Assembly (NCBI GenBank): GCA_022560025.1
Contig: JAFISE010000104.1
Location: 53,890 to 117,889 of the forward strand
Origin: Stagonosporopsis chrysanthemi
Lineage: Eukaryota; Ascomycota; Dothideomycetes; Pleosporales; Didymellaceae
DNA length: 64,000 nucleotides
Direction: 5' to 3'
Position 1 is the first letter of the stretch. Each line of letters begins with the position of its first letter. Position numbers and translations under genes: made by a program. Below the pieces are notes generated by a model. That model ran no database searches. It was not told the origin of the DNA and was given only the letters and a program-made list of their open reading frames with translations. This document shows positions 10,839 through 21,631 of the stretch, in pieces.

Positions 10839-12102
10839 TCAATTTCTTCGATGGTGCTCGCGTTTAACTGTCTCCTGCGGGTGTTGGTGAGCTGCCTCTC
10901 TTAAACAGCATTGTTACCGGCACCTCGATCTGACCTCGGAAGTCGTAGTTCATGGTCTAAGTTGCTGCTTTCGAATTTCCCTACTATATGTGATGCAGTT
11001 GTGCTCAACTTCTGGGGACGTCCACAATCAGTTCTCCAGCTGGAAGGTTTTACCGCTAGCGACGGAATTGGATGCTATGTTTGAATAACTCAATTGGGCA
11101 GCGCTCGTGATCCGAGCATCGCAATGCATATTCACAACACTACAGTATAAAGACAACCTTTGCGAACGCGTCACCATGGAATGTTTTCTAATCTATAATA
11201 CTCACATGGTCTTATGTCGGTGTATGATATCCTTGGCTACAGTCGAAACTTTATGATATCATCCGAGCTTCTATCACGATCGTGATCGACTTGTTGAGTC
11301 GTCAAAACCCGCAAATGTTATACGGAATAGGTCTCCACTCAGGTCGAACCACAATTACGCTATTGAAAGGGATTGAAGCATGAACCACAGACATAGGTAC
11401 TGTGTATAGTGCACTGTTCAGGTCGTGTTTCAAGACTCCACACAACATACGATTTTCGGTGCTCCGCACGAAGTCCACACATCCCACGCAGATGATCAGC
11501 ACCCCTGACAGTGTGCGGCCCGCCTTACCGTAACCCGCGACAAAGTTGGCTCAGACCCTGAGGCATCGACTTCAAAACGTCCACATATCGCGCGGTCGTG
11601 TCTGCTCCGATAGCGTCTGTTATGGACCAACCCTCAGCGAGTATTAACCGGTGCTTCGAAGCATATTAGCCGCTATCAGTCGCGACAGAGAGATCGTTGG
11701 GCAAATCGCGATAAAACGCCCCACCAAGAACAACAACCGCGGATTGTAAGGAAGCAATTCACCCATCGCACATGGGATTCTGATCACTGGCTTTGGGAAT
11801 AGATTGCAAAGCAGTTACTCACACCGATTCCCATCTTTTCACTGCTTTGCGGCATCGAGGAGCTCCTATCTCAGCAGCTGCAAGATGATCTACGCAGTGC
11901 GGGGTTCATGTAGAAACCGCAACCAACATCTGCGGCTCTGGGTGAGGAAGGGTAAATGCATACGGAAGCTTATCCACCAAGGATAAAGAGACACTCTAGC
12001 TGGACGGTAGAAGACGCAGGCCGTGTTTATTTCGTGTTTAGCGCGCTGTATATACTGGACAGGTGCCCAAATTCTTGCATCAACCAAGAGTTTGAAAAGG
12101 TC
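10839..12102. other. Intergenic region between the Dabb-GFA and aldo/keto reductase genes
   Basis: I find no supported gene. Two palindromes sit close together: ATGATATCAT at 11253-11262 and ATCACGATCGTGAT at 11273-11286. The first could occur by chance; the second, at 14 bases, is less likely to. Short frames in this region lack codon or family signal. Confidence 0.5.
12047..12056 (+). promoter_or_regulatory. TATA-like element upstream of the aldo/keto reductase gene
   Basis: The sequence GTATATAC is about 50 bases before the ATG at 12103 and about 225 bases before the ATG at 12277. If it is the core promoter, transcripts starting about 30 bases downstream would include the upstream ATG and so the longer protein. 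This is inferred from position only. Confidence 0.3.
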
Positions 12103-13471
12103 ATGCTTGTTGGAGTCTGCTGCCGCGCAACTACAAAAGTCCCCCGAGTCTGCTCTTTTGTGTCAGCTAGGCAATTTTCTGCATCTTTCAGACCTTCAGT
12201 TCCTGCTCTAGCACCGAAGCTTCGTCCTGCTGTACAGCGATTTCCGAGACCCTTTAGCCGCAGCTTCTTCGCAACAATGGCCGCCAACACCCCCTACGTC
12301 ACGCTCAACGATGGCAACAAGATGCCTCAGGTTGGATTTGGTCTGTGGAAGGTCGACAACGCGACATGTGCGGACACCGTGTACAATGCCATCAAGACCG
12401 GTTACAGACTGTTCGATGGAGCCTGTGGTATGTGAGGCGCGCCTTAGTACGCTTGGAAAGCAAGCCTTCGTTCCAATATGGAAATGTGTGCGACTGGCTG
12501 TGAAATTGCGACTACAAAGACATGAATCAGGAGACTGACTTGGGTCTAGACTACGGTAACGAGAAGGAAGCTGGAGAGGGTGTTGCGCGCGCCATCAAGG
12601 AGGGCCTTGTAAAGCGTGAAGATTTGTTCATCGTCTCCAAGCTGTGGCAGTCTTTCCACGACTATGACCAGGTCGAACCAATCACCAGGAAGCAGCTCGC
12701 CGATTGGGGCGTTGACTACTTCGATCTCTGGGTTATTCACTTCCCTGTAGCACTAAAGTACGTGGACCCTGCGACGCGCTACCCTCCCGGCTGGTACAAC
12801 GATGATGCCGGCACCAAGATCGAGCACAGCAACGCAAGGCTTGAGGACACATGGAGGGCGATGGAGGAGGTTCAGAAGAAGGGCCTTGCGAAGAGCATCG
12901 GTGTCTCAAACTACAATGGTGCGCTGCTGCTTGACATGTTCACATATGCGAAAGTCAAGCCTGCGACACTCCAGATCGAGCACCACCCCTACTATGTCCA
13001 GCCTAACTTGCTTAAGCTCGCTGAGCAGCACGGTATTGCTGTCACTGCGTACTCATCTTTTGGGCCTCAGTCATTCCTCGAATGCGACATGAAGGTTGCC
13101 GCAGACACACCCCTGCTGTTCGATCACCCAGTCATCGCAAAGATCGCAGAAGCCCATGGCAAGACACCAGCACAGGTAGATCATCTCAGAGAAATTGCAG
13201 GTGTAACCGAGCTGACAATTCCCACAGGTTCTCCTTCGCTGGTCGACACAACGTGGCCTTTCCGTCATTCCCAAGAGCAACTCGCAGAACCGCCTGCAAC
13301 AGAACTTGGACGTAACGAGCTTTGACCTCAAGTCGGAGGAGATTCAGCAAATCTCGGATCTGGACAAGAACCTCAAGTTCAACGTCCCCACAAACGTATG
13401 TGAGCCTGCAATTGACGAGCCTTTCGCTAACAACGCACCAGTACGGCATCCCCTGCTACGTCTTCGCCTAG
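12103..13471 (+). CDS. D-xylose-reductase-type aldo/keto reductase, with possible mitochondrial leader
   Basis: Four exons: up to 12427, then 12550-13175, 13228-13395 and 13442-13471. From the ATG at 12277 the protein has 324 residues, the normal xylose reductase length. It begins [22 protein letters not shown]. The AKR catalytic tetrad is visible at D47, Y52, K81 and H114 (IHFP), with the family stretch [15 protein letters not shown]. The NADPH motif [14 protein letters not shown] is near the C terminus. The enzyme reduces pentoses and other aldoses with NAD(P)H, xylose to xylitol being the classic reaction. An in-frame ATG at 12103 adds 58 residues rich in Arg, Ser, Ala and Phe with no acidic residue, which looks like a mitochondrial presequence. 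Which start is used is open; both may be. The last exon is only 30 bases and encodes YGIPCYVFA. Confidence 0.92.
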
Positions 13472-14436
13472 AAGCTTACCTGCGGCGCAACATCGAACTT
13501 GCGGACCGAAGAGTAAGGCCGCATCGTCTTATATGTTAGCAACATCGCAGCGACTGTGTCATGAACAATCTGATCAAGTTAGCTGAAAAGCCTGATGTCT
13601 CCATATCTTGGAAGCACGTCTTGTTGCAAACATATCGTGACCATTTCCATCCTGTTTCAGCGTTACACATACCCACTGCAGAGATCGTCGCCTATGCCAC
13701 ATAACAACAAATCTCCGGTGCCTTCATGTCCTTCCTATACGAGTGTGGCTGACTGAATTGTCGGAGTCAATGTAGCGACACTTGTCACGTCTCTGAGCCC
13801 GACGCTTCCGTGCCGCCTCAACCTCATCTCAAGATGCACGTTGCTGACAATTTCGCGGTCGGTGGTCGCGAAGCAACTGCCGACAACGCGATCGGCAGCC
13901 GTGTCGAACAATGCACAGCATTCTAGACTAGTTCTACACAATGTGAGAGACATACATAATTCTTCCGGGACTAGAACTTCGACATCTGCACCATCCCCTC
14001 ACAACGACGCTCAGAGTCTGCTCGCCACTACTATGTCGCTGGCAATCTCCGCTGTGGCGGCTGGAACCGTGTTAGCACCCATGCCATGTCACTCCCAAAC
14101 GAGGCGCTGCCGCCCCTGGTCAAGCTGTTGCACTTACCAGGTATACTACGACGAGGCGAGGTCCTGTCCATGCGCGAGTCATGGATAGCCGCGTAGCCGT
14201 GGCGAGACTTGCTGCCCAGCGCCCAGCCTTGTCGATCACAAGGCCAGCAAGCACACGTGGAAATCGGTCCTTATCGCTGACCTTGGGAGCAAAAAGTCAA
14301 TGTCTCGAATTGCCATCTTTGTGCGTGTATTTGCAAAATTCGAATAAATAGATTGGTAATACAATAAACAGTACGTAAGGGGGTATCGATCCATAGCAAC
14401 AGGTGCGCAAAACGGCCAGCGCTATTTTCGCTGAGT
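13472..14436. other. Intergenic region, convergent ends
   Basis: This lies between two genes that point towards each other. It should hold both 3' untranslated regions. A frame at 13841-14188 is open but has no features I can support as a gene. Confidence 0.5.
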
Positions 14437-15896
14437 CTAATTAGCAGTGTCGCGCTCGACCTTCATTTCTGTCTTTTTCGTAATGACCAATCGAGTCTCG
14501 TCGCTCAGATGTCTAAAAACATCGTCCTGGTCCCGCACACTCGATGTGCGATTTCCGACCCATACTTCGGCATCATGTCTGAGGCCCTCATGCTGTGGAC
14601 GAAAGGTCGGCGGCTCCGCCGATCGGATGATGGAAGTCTGCGAGGTGGGCGAGATCTGACCGGGCTCTGGAGAAGGGGCCTTAGCCACAGTCCGAGAGCG
14701 ACTGCGCTGGCGCATTCTCACTCGTGCTGGTGCAGCTTCCTCGTTGTCAAGGCGACTCATCTGATAGCTTGGCTGGGAACCTCCGGACCGCGACTCGATA
14801 ACGTTGCCATCCCTTGCGTATCGTTTCGCTACGTAGCTCGTCATCAGGTCCTTGTTGAAAGGGCGTAAAAAAGGGCCCATGCCGGTGATCGTAAGCGAAA
14901 TAATGGCATAGCTCATCTGCCACTGGTTGGCGACCAGGTAGAAGCTACTTGCGTACGTGACATTCGTGTCGGAGAGCGCTTGGTGGAAGTAGTAGAGTCG
15001 GATAGCCGCGATGAGTATGATTGGAAGGCGCGCAGAAAAGGCGAAGACAACGAGAAACTTGGTCTTCCATCGCATATGTAGTGACCATACAAGTTGTACG
15101 GCAATGCCAAAGATCAGACCTTCGGTAGCAATGTCAAGAGCCGTGATGGCCTGCCATTTGGGCCACTGCAACGCACGCTTATTAGCCTTTAATGGTTGTT
15201 GTAATTGCGACGATATACATACCATATCAGTGCATTTCCCGGCTTTGCTCGTATAGAATTGGGCAGGATTGCACGGAATGGAGATGAGGACAATCGAAAC
15301 GAGTGCCCAGATCGCAGACGCCCCGAACATTGTCCACGATGCGATTCTGTGGGCACCGCTGGGTGACAACCGCATGTAGAGCAGCAAGATAGACGATTTG
15401 GTAGTCCATAATGTAAGGATATAGAAGATCTGTGATGCGAAGCCTTGCTGTGATGGTTGTCAGAGTCGTCTCTTAGGTCAAGCGGGTGGGTCGCGCGACC
15501 GCCAGCGCCCGCCGCGGGGCGTAGCAGCCGAAACCTTGTGTGAGAATGTTGACGCACCTTCCCAATGGCAGCGAGTTGACCTTGAGGAACCTCATCCTGG
15601 GGACCGCCTAATCCAAGATGCACAAGGTGAAACACAAGACCAGTTTGGGCAGTGTCCAGGAACTACGCAAGTCATCAGCAACTGTGCCGCAGCCACGCAT
15701 TCAACTCTAAACTCACTGTCGCTGCTGCGAGGAAGTAATCGTCAGACCTCCATTCCCGGACCTGCATACGCAGCCATGCTCGGATGATAAAGCATACCCA
15801 AACGAAGGCCAAAGTACATCCAGCTGTAACGGCAATCAACCCGCGCTTGTCTTCATCTGTGATCCGGAAGGGTGGTGGTATGATATCTCCGGCCAT
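14437..15896 (-). CDS. Fungal rhodopsin-like seven-helix integral membrane protein
   Basis: Four exons on the minus strand give 412 residues: 15717-15896, 15558-15662, 15223-15447 and 14437-15165. All introns are phase 0. The protein matches the large fungal family of rhodopsin-like (SAT4/PTH11-related) plasma membrane proteins. It starts MAGDIIPPPFRITDEDKRG, then has helix 1 and the family pattern RMQVREWRSDDYFLAAAT. LYMRLSPSGAHR follows helix 3, and the usual extracellular Cys pair is seen in IPCNPAQFYTSKAGKC. RWKTKFLVVFAFSARLPIILIAAIRL is near helix 6. The last 120 residues are a cytosolic, Ser/Arg-rich tail. There is no CFEM domain and no retinal-lysine evidence. PTH11-type relatives act in surface sensing, but most family members, probably including this one, have no proven ligand. 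Confidence 0.85.
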
Positions 15897-17029
15897 GACT
15901 GACGCGTAGTGACTTGAGGACTGTCAGCGAGGCAACGAAGGTTGACCTCAGCCAGCGAAGGTGGATGTGAACAAGATGCAGGTCCGCAAGCAGCAGCTCC
16001 ACGCCTTCTTCTTTGCCCTGCAGGATACCCAGCCGGGTTGACAGCCATACCCAGCGCAGGGGTACACTGATACCCGCATTTGCAGCTCTACATGGTCGGA
16101 GCGCCGCAGCGGGGGCACATCATTCGCTCATGTGCATCACTGCCTTAGATCAGCTTATTACGACACGTTACTGTTCGTACCGAGCTTTGTTTGCGATTAT
16201 GGCCGCCATTATTATAGCGCCAGCCTTCGGCGGAATCTAACGGATATTCACCTTACGGATTACAGCGGGAAGGCTCCCGTAAACGGTGGTTCAACCTTAC
16301 AACAGCTTCAAGCGGCACTGCCATTTTCTCGGCACTCACTGCAATTGTACAAATGCCGCCATCGTACCCAACAACGCACTGCCGATCACTGTTGGTTCTG
16401 CCCAAAAACCGTGACCCCAACAGCGCCCAGGAAGGATCCGCTCAGAGGAACCGGATCAGCGACGCCCATGTCATACAGAATGCACGCGCGGAGCATTTGC
16501 GTGCGAATTTTTCACACCCCTGTTCAACTCCTGGCATGTGTTAAGCGCACGTAACAGACACGCCATGCTCGCGAGGCCCTCCCATGTACACGCGGGATGG
16601 AGCTCAAGTCCTCCACTTTAAATCATACGCCCATGAGCGGCTCACGCATCAAAATGAAGGCTAAGGGTCCAGCCGACGCAAGCCCCAGTCGGGCCCCAGA
16701 CCAGTGGAAGCGGCCCGTGATGACCGATTGGCTCACGGCAGCTGTGTAGTCCCACTTATCCTGGCAGCATCGAGCGAAACCGTCCGCGACATCTCGTTGG
16801 ATGCCGGACCATCGGCTCACATGCACCTTGCTGGCATGTAGGCCGTTCGCGCATAAAGAATCGCCGAAGCCATGCTTCTAGTGGCGGCAGAGAGTGCACG
16901 GTGTTCAACATTGTATTCCAAGGCAAAGGAGCCTACTTCTGCAGGTCTTCTCATATTTGCATCTTCTCTATTCCATCCCTTCTTTTCGTGGCGCTTCCTG
17001 CATTCGCGCTCCTGCACCCCAGCTGAACG
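15897..17029. other. Divergent intergenic region between the rhodopsin-like protein and the permease
   Basis: The two neighbours point away from each other, so both promoters should be here. I see no supported gene. Frames at 16013-16554 on the plus strand overlap each other and lack protein-like composition. Confidence 0.5.
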
Positions 17030-18801
17030 ATGGGTTCCTCGTACGACAGCTCGGTGGTGATGCCCAAGGAGGCCACGCCTTCACATCGTCACCACGACAG
17101 CCTGGAGTATGCCGAGAATGGCGATGAGTACCACAGTTCTATCCAGGGCCACACGCGAGCAGATAACCGCGACATGGCGCGCATGGGAAAGATCCAAGAG
17201 CTGAGGAGAAATTACCGCCCGCTGTCCGCACTAGCTTTCACAGTCATTCTGCAAGGTGTGTGGGAGGTTCTCTTGACGTAAGCATCTGTCAGCGCATTGC
17301 TTCTGTGTAACACAGCTGACCAACAATTAGCGCCACATACCAAGGTCTTCTTGATGGTGGCCCAGCAGGTTTGATCTGGAGTTTCGTTTGGACATGGTTC
17401 GGCTTCAGCATGGTCATGCTGTCGCTCGCTGAGATGGCCTCCATGGCACCGACTGCTGGCGGTCAGTACCACTGGGTTTCTGAATTTGCTCCTCCTTCAT
17501 GCCAAAGGTCTTTGAGCTACTTCACCGGATGGATGTCAACCCTCTCATGGCAGGCTGGTACAGCATCCGGTCCTTTCCTGGTCGGCACTTTGATTCAGTC
17601 CTCAGCCACAGTCATGTACCCTGACTACTCTGCCACCAATTGGCAAGGTACTCTTATGGTAATTGCTGTCACCATCTTGGTTTGGGCATTGAACGTATAC
17701 GGCTCCAAGGCCATGCCGCTGTTCCAGAACGTTATGCTCATGGTGCATGTTTTCGGTTTCTTGGCTATCATCATCGTCTTCTGGACCCTGAACCCCAGGA
17801 ACACCGCCGAAGTTACCTTCACCCAGATCACGAACGGTGGTGGCTGGAACTCGACCGGTCTTTCGCTCATGGTGGGCCAGATCTCTGCTATCTATGCCTG
17901 CATTTGTAAGTTGTCCTGCGCCACCAAGCTTATGACATCCACACTAACAGTCCTCCAGGCTCTGATGGTGTTGCTCATTTGGCTGAGGAGGTCAAGGATG
18001 CCGGAAAGACCGTCCCCAGGGCCATGATCAACGCCTACCTCATGAACGGTGCCATTGGTCTCGTTTTCCTGATCAGCTACATGTTCATGATCACTGACCT
18101 TGACGCTGCCCTTAACGATCCTTCTGGCTACCCCCACATCTGGGTCTTCTCACAGGCCGTCAGTCCTGGTGGTGTCGCTGCGCTCAACGCCATTCCCATT
18201 GTTCTTATTTTCGCCGGTACATTGACGTACAACTTGTCTACCTCCCGCCAGACATGGGCCTTTGCTCGTGACCACGGTCTGCCCTTCAGCAACTGGATTG
18301 GCAAGGTGGACAAGAAGCTCGACAACCCTGCCAACTCCGTCACATTCACTTGCATCATCACCATTCTCCTTTCTCTCATTAACATCGGATCTGATACCGC
18401 CTTCAATGCCAGTAAGACTGCCTCACATCCCACTCAAGCGATTGTCCACTGACCATGATACAGTCATCTCTCTTAACGTGGTCTCTCTCATGATCACCTA
18501 CGTCTTCTCCATCGGCTCAGTTCTCTGGCGCCGCATCACTGCCCCTGAGACTCTCCCTGTCTGCGCCTGGTCCCTTGGCAGACTTGGTGTCCCCGTCAAC
18601 CTTGGTGGTGTTCTCTACGCCATCCACGCCTTCTTCTGGTGCTTCTGGCCTGACAGCACGCCCACGACTCTCGAGTTCTTTAATTGGGCATCCGTCATGT
18701 TCGTCGGTGTTGCTGTTCTCAGCATGGTCGACTATGTCCTGCGCGCCAGGAAGTACTATAAGGGCCCTGTTGTGCTTGTTGAGGGCTGGAAGGGCGAATG
18801 A
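17030..18801 (+). CDS. Amino-acid/GABA permease of the APC family
   Basis: Four exons give 537 residues: 17030-17277, 17331-17905, 17959-18411 and 18464-18801. The protein is a 12-helix plasma membrane or vacuolar transporter of the amino acid/choline (ACT) branch, close in pattern to fungal GABA and choline permeases. Visible signatures are NYRPLSALAFTVILQGVWE at helix 1 and TYQGLLDGGPAGLIW, followed by LAEMASMAPTAGGQYHW. SDGVAHLAEEVKDAGKTVPRAM comes after helix 6, and TLTYNLSTSRQTWAFARDHGLPFS after helix 8. The N-terminal 70 residues are hydrophilic, with Ser/His-rich stretches, and probably cytosolic. The substrate cannot be assigned from sequence; GABA, choline or another small amine are candidates. 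Confidence 0.9.
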
Positions 18802-20405
18802 AGGAAGAGATCGGACGGTGCGGACGAGCAGGAGCAGATTGAGCTGCTCGACCGAGCCTTCGAAGATGAGGAGGTGGATTGAAAAGATATCCTGTAATTC
18901 GTAATAGACCGTTCGACGATAGCTTTATGCCGAACAAATACCCATGGCCTTTGAGCCAATTTTTGGAATTCCAGCATCCCTTGGTCGTCCTATGTGAACC
19001 TAGAAACTCTTCGCTTCTATGACATATGTCGTACGATTTTACTCATATGTCACATCGCGCACTCCATACCAATTAGGTTCCTCAGTCAACTACAGCTCCA
19101 CCTCATCACCACCGACCAGGCAATCCGCATCTTCTTCATAGCACCATACATTGCACCCTCAAAATTGCTGGCTCCGCCAGATGTTGTTTTGGATTTGACC
19201 AGGCAGAGGTAGCAACACATCTCGGAAGGATGCCAAACACTTGAAGAAACATGCAGCTCCCATTCCTGTGTCTCCTTCTATCGTGCCGGCTCACGCTCGA
19301 CTGAAGTGGGCCTGCAGATGGGAAGCCCAGGGTCGAATTGGTATCCTTTTTTACATGTACATAGCGGGCGACGCGAGGTACTGTCTCATCTTAGACTGAC
19401 GGGTGAGAAGCCAGTAGTCTAGATCCTCTCGCCTTCTTGCCTAGTTCCAAAAGGCTTATATCGTGGTCTAGTGTGATCATAAGGCATAGTACAACAGCAC
19501 TCTGGGCATCGGTTGCTGACACCAATGAGGGCCGCACACATTTCTGATTCGCTCGGTAGTTGCTGCAGCTTATCGGATTCCATTCCAGCCTAACAAGGGC
19601 GTCGAACTGCTGACAGCTCTACAAATGCAATGGCAGCCACAGCATCGTCAGCCTTCGGCAGGGTCAGATTTGAGTTATTGTCAGTCTGCCTGGCCTCGCG
19701 CTATCCCAGCCTATCTGTACAGTATGGGTTTACAGGCTCTTTGCAGCGCTCAGAACCACAGCGAGCTATGGGCGTTCGTGAAGAGGAAGCCTGAGCGGAG
19801 ACCATATCTGAGCGGCCATTATTTTGTTTGTTGGCAAATTCCAAGGGAGCTGAGAGTTGCGAATGCTGCTCTCCATTGTGGAATCTAAGCGAACATCAGC
19901 GCTAGACCTGATTGATGACCGCATTCTCCGCTTTGGGCTGGCTTCTTATCACTATGTATGCACTTGTTTTGGATGCGTGCTTTCTTTCTAAACCTGTGAG
20001 CACTCTGGATCCAAAGCCTTCAGCATGCACGTCCTGGCGGCTTTGCAGTAGTCTATCGTACGGCCTAATCTCATGTATTGACCAATCTCTTGTGGCTCAT
20101 ACAACACATGCAAGTACTTATGTTCGCGGCACTGTATATTCAGGGGCGGCTGGTGAATAGCCACATTTGCCTTATCATCCGTATAGAGAGCGAGCCAAGC
20201 AGCCAGCCAGCAACACAGACAGGGCACTTTTCAAAGAACAAGAAACGTCGTAACATTAACATGAAAAACGCAACTATCAGCCAAAGGATGAAATCCGCGC
20301 ATGTGTATCGTGGCTCCCAAGCCTTCCCATCACCGTTGCACCTTGACTCCGTATCTGAAAGACATTCCCGAACTTGTGGAGAAAACGGCTGTACAGGCGC
20401 TACAG
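18802..20405. other. Intergenic region, no supported gene
   Basis: The stretch should hold the 3' ends of the permease and of the PNP-fold gene, which converge. The short open frames (up to about 120 codons) show no recognisable motif or intron structure. Confidence 0.5.
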
Positions 20406-21356
20406 CTAATACGCGGGCAGATACAACAGCAGCACTTTAGCGTAGGCGGCCGCAGTAGCCGCCGCGTACCTCTGCCAGCCGTTGTTCTTGTGTGAGTCTG
20501 CGTAGTCGCAGATGCCTCGCACAACTACACACGGATGCTCTTGCATTACCCCAGCGGCTTCCATCTCGAAACAAATTACGCCGTGCTCTCGCTGGATCCT
20601 GTTGCGTTCTGGCGCAGAGATTTGTAGCTGATTGCTCGACGCAATATTGCCGAAGTGAACGTACGGCGTATCCACCACGCGCCAGGCTGCGTGTCCTCGA
20701 GCATCGCGTCTCGTCATGAACTCTTTGTCGCAGGATGTCAAGCAGTCCTCTGCAACTCCGCCTTGATGTGGATAGTCATCTACAAAGAGTCTATCGGTAT
20801 CCGGGCCCGGATCGTTGTACTGGTGCTGAAGCCCAAAATCGAGTCTGCTCCGCATATGCATCAGGACCTGTGCGATGTTTGGATATTCTCTGCCTTGCGC
20901 GCGGAGGTTATTGACTGCGACCATCAGATTGGCAGGAACGCCGGGCGTCCAGCCACGATAGTTTAATACGCCTTGGTTTTCCCATGCGCCCCTGTCGTAC
21001 TGAATTACTCCGCCATAATTACCATATGGTGAGCTGACACACACGTCCCCAAGTACGATCTCTGAGGCCACACCAGCTTGCCCATACCTAGGCACGCCAC
21101 CAGCGATGCCAACCAGGATGAAGTATTTGATGTTTGGGAACCCAGCGGCCATCCTCGCCGCAAGTGCTGATGCGGCATTGAGTCCTATCTGACTTTGTAC
21201 TCCCATAAGGACCAGGTGTTGTCCGATTCGACCACCAGTATAGTACGCTTGCTGGTATCCGATCTGGTGCTCATCTTCCAGCACGAGTCTTGCTGCCTCC
21301 ATCTCCAGTGGAAGGGGGCAGATCCATCCTATTGTATAGTGGTGATTTGGGTGCAT
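20406..21356 (-). CDS. Stand-alone nucleoside phosphorylase-fold protein (PNP/UDP family)
   Basis: This is a single exon of 316 residues from the ATG at 21356 (MHPNHHYTIGWICPLPLEMEAA). The frame stays open upstream to 21410 but without an ATG. The fold is that of the PNP_UDP family: LVLMGVQSQIGLNAASALAARM, FILVGIAGGVP, EIVLGDVCVSSP, and near the end ICFEMEAAGVMQEHPCVVVRGICDYADSHKNNGWQRYAA, with the nucleoside-binding EMEAAG and the catalytic-region Asp. In fungi this exact variant is most often the N-terminal domain of NLR-like proteins followed by NACHT/NB-ARC and TPR or ankyrin repeats. Bacterial and some eukaryotic relatives act as nucleosidases in defence. Here it ends after the PNP domain with no repeats or NTPase. 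It may be an intact small effector or enzyme, or a shortened former NLR. Confidence 0.87.
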   Translation of the reverse strand: MHPNHHYTIGWICPLPLEMEAARLVLEDEHQIGYQQAYYTGGRIGQHLVLMGVQSQIGLNAASALAARMAAGFPNIKYFILVGIAGGVPRYGQAGVASEIVLGDVCVSSPYGNYGGVIQYDRGAWENQGVLNYRGWTPGVPANLMVAVNNLRAQGREYPNIAQVLMHMRSRLDFGLQHQYNDPGPDTDRLFVDDYPHQGGVAEDCLTSCDKEFMTRRDARGHAAWRVVDTPYVHFGNIASSNQLQISAPERNRIQREHGVICFEMEAAGVMQEHPCVVVRGICDYADSHKNNGWQRYAAATAAAYAKVLLLYLPAY

Positions 21357-21631
21357 TGCTACGATTGTGTTCTTGAATCGACAACCTCGATAAGAAAACT
21401 TTGGAAGCAAGTTGTTGGTAGAAGTGGTTGTTAAAGTCGTTAGGGCAAAAGTGGAAAGCGCTTCAGATGAGGCAGCTCCAGCCCTTGACTGTATCTCAGC
21501 CTCGTCACCTACGCCCTCCCATTTCCCCGCTTTGACACGTCAGTCGGGCTTACCTAGGTCTCTATTCAACCACCAGACCGTCGAACATAGTGCTAGAGAG
21601 ATTGTAAGTCGTCTGCATCTAACACGTGCTC

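Noticed and set aside
13841..14188. Open frame of 115 codons between the reductase and rhodopsin-like genes
   Set aside because: No domain or splice support, and an overlapping frame on the other strand is equally open.
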